Assembly (NCBI GenBank): GCA_029256365.1
Contig: JAQSYB010000075.1
Coordinates: 1 to 8,066 of the forward strand
Direction: 5' to 3'
Source: Clostridia bacterium
GTDB lineage: Bacteria; Bacillota; Clostridia; Lutisporales; Lutisporaceae
Length of the DNA stretch: 8,066 nucleotides
Each line of letters opens with the position of its first letter. The first letter of the stretch is position 1. Shown here piece by piece: positions 7,179 to 8,066 of this stretch. The translations under genes and the position numbers were made by a program. Below the pieces are notes generated by a model, which had not been told where the DNA came from, ran no database searches, and saw only the letters and a list, made by a program, of their open reading frames with translations.

Positions 7179-7451
7179 ATGCAAAAGGTAAAAAAAATTC
7201 CACTACGCAAGTGCTTAGGCTGCAATGAAATGAAACCAAAAAAAGAGTTGATTCGGATTGTAAGAAGTCCCGAAAACAACGTCAGCATTGATAAAACCGG
7301 CAAGGCAGCTGGTAGGGGCTGCTATATTTGCCCAAGTATAGATTGTTTAGAGAAGGCTATAAAAGCAAAACGAGTACAAAATGCCTTAGCTGTACAAGTT
7401 GATGCTGAAGTCTTTGAACAATTAAGGGGGCAGCTGAATAAGAGTGAATAA
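7179..7451 (+). CDS. ylxR: YlxR (DUF448) family small RNA-binding protein, RnpM-type
   Basis: A 90-residue basic protein with the YlxR signature: IPLRKCLGC (7-15), ELIRIVR (23-29), a VSIDKTGKAAGRG segment (35-47) and a helical basic tail. YlxR is found almost always between nusA and ylxQ/infB. The Bacillus subtilis protein has been described as a modulator of RNase P (RnpM); older work placed it simply as a likely RNA-binding protein. Five cysteines stand out: C12, C15, C48, C51 and C56, arranged as two C-x2-C pairs plus one, which could bind a metal; this is inference. The ribosome binding site GGGAG (7165-7169) overlaps the nusA stop codon, nine bases before the ATG, so translation is probably coupled to nusA. 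Its last eight bases overlap the start of ylxQ. Confidence 0.94.
   Translation: MQKVKKIPLRKCLGCNEMKPKKELIRIVRSPENNVSIDKTGKAAGRGCYICPSIDCLEKAIKAKRVQNALAVQVDAEVFEQLRGQLNKSE
7426..7446 (+). promoter_or_regulatory. Ribosome binding site and GTG start of ylxQ, with long spacing
   Basis: GGGGG at 7426-7430 (as AAGGGGG) is the only purine-rich site upstream of the GTG at 7444, and stands 13 bases away, longer than the usual 5-9. The next in-frame ATG at 7462 has no ribosome binding site and would cut off the first helix conserved in YlxQ. The GTG is therefore preferred. With the start inside ylxR, reinitiation by ribosomes finishing ylxR is the likely mode of translation. Confidence 0.6.
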
Positions 7452-7794
7452 AATATATTCCATGTTGGGGTTGGCAAGCAAGGCAGGAAAGCTTGTCTCA
7501 GGGGAAGAAATCGTTCGAAATACAATAAGACAAGGCAAAGTAAAGCTGTTGATTATATCAGAAGATGCATCTGAAAATACCAAAAAGAGATTCTTGAATA
7601 CAGCAGAGTATTATAAGGTGCCAGTATATATATGGGGCAATAAGGAGCAACTAGGCTCCGGAATTGGAAAAAGTAACAGGTCAGTGGTAGGCATCAGTGA
7701 TAATAACTTCACCAAAAGTATACAATCACTATTAGATGCTGAAAATCCGATAACACCTATCGGGGAAAAATCAGGGGGTGAATTGAATGAATAA
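7444..7794 (+). CDS. ylxQ: YlxQ, L7Ae/L30e/S12e-family RNA-binding protein
   Basis: A 116-residue protein of the L7Ae fold, a family that binds kink-turn RNA. Conserved features are the N-terminal helix MLGLASKAGKLVSGEE (7-22), the strand VKLLIISEDASENT, the YYKVPVYIW segment and GIGKSNRSVVGI near the end of the fold. Residues after about 97 form a short Gly/Glu-rich tail that also encodes the infB ribosome binding site. Its place between ylxR and infB is typical of Firmicutes and suggests work in ribosome biogenesis or translation; the precise target in bacteria is poorly known. The GTG start is chosen because it preserves the first helix (NKIYS before MLGLA). The gene overlaps ylxR by eight bases and infB by eight bases, so all three are likely translationally coupled. 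Confidence 0.93.
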   Translation: MNKIYSMLGLASKAGKLVSGEEIVRNTIRQGKVKLLIISEDASENTKKRFLNTAEYYKVPVYIWGNKEQLGSGIGKSNRSVVGISDNNFTKSIQSLLDAENPITPIGEKSGGELNE

Positions 7795-8066
7795 AACGAG
7801 AATATATGAACTTGCGAAAGAATTTAATACAACGAGTAAAGAGCTGATAAAAAAGATTGAGCATTTGAACATAAATGCCCACAATCATATGAGCGCTTTA
7901 GAGACGGAAGAAGTTGACAAAATAAGAAATTATTTTGAAATAGGCAGAAAAGAAGCAAGACCTGAAGCAAAAAAACAGGCCGCTGCTCCTGTGCAAGCAA
8001 ATACGCAAGGGAAGGCTGCACCAAATACCAATCATCAAAGAACAAATGACAGACCAAATACACAGC
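7787..8066 (+). CDS. infB: Translation initiation factor IF2, N-terminal part
   Basis: The frame is open to the end of the window, giving 93 codons of infB. IF2 is the GTPase that brings initiator fMet-tRNA to the 30S subunit and promotes subunit joining; its GTPase core lies beyond the window. What is visible is the small helical IF2_N domain (about 1-53): MNKTRIYELAKEFNTTSKEL, then LIKKIEHLNI and EEVDKIRNYF. After it begins a low-complexity linker rich in Ala, Gln, Asn, Pro and Lys (54 onward), a normal variable region in this protein. The ATG at 7787 has AGGGGGTG (7773-7780) six bases upstream, and lies within the last codons of ylxQ with an eight-base overlap. It is part of the rimP-nusA operon; rbfA usually follows in related genomes. 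Confidence 0.95.
   Translation, partial: MNKTRIYELAKEFNTTSKELIKKIEHLNINAHNHMSALETEEVDKIRNYFEIGRKEARPEAKKQAAAPVQANTQGKAAPNTNHQRTNDRPNTQ

Noticed and set aside
7462..7464. Alternative ATG start for ylxQ
   Set aside because: No ribosome binding site and it removes the first helix conserved in the family; the GTG at 7444 is preferred.

Overview
The window is ordinary chromosomal core DNA from a low-G+C Firmicute, most likely an anaerobic member of the Clostridia. The main evidence is a full-length Gram-positive-type PolC replicase, AT-rich codon use, strong GGAGG ribosome binding sites, and the conserved order rimP-nusA-ylxR-ylxQ-infB just downstream of ispG and polC. All genes lie on the + strand. 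There are no mobile elements, tRNA or rRNA genes, CRISPR arrays or broken genes. I did not find a novel multi-gene system.

Left block (1-5304): the 3' end of ispG (MEP isoprenoid pathway, iron-sulfur enzyme), a small soluble family-2 glycosyltransferase whose ribosome binding site lies inside the last ispG codons, then polC (1419 codons) after a 16-base gap. The tight spacing suggests one transcription unit. It joins isoprenoid precursor synthesis, an unassigned sugar transfer step and chromosome replication.

Boundary (5305-5608): the only long non-coding stretch, 304 bases. An extended -10 promoter begins one base after the polC stop codon. About 70 bases past its expected start point is a perfect 8-bp GC-rich hairpin followed by a short T run, an intrinsic-terminator shape. 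This hairpin could both end polC transcription and act as an attenuator in the leader of the next operon. About 177 AT-rich bases then lead to rimP.

Right block (5609-8066): rimP (30S maturation), nusA (transcription elongation, pausing and termination), ylxR/rnpM (small RNA-binding protein), ylxQ (L7Ae-like RNA-binding protein) and the 5' end of infB (initiation factor IF2). The last three genes are tightly coupled, with two successive 8-base overlaps. Together they link transcription control to ribosome assembly and translation initiation. The most interesting point is the possible feedback of NusA on its own operon through the leader hairpin.
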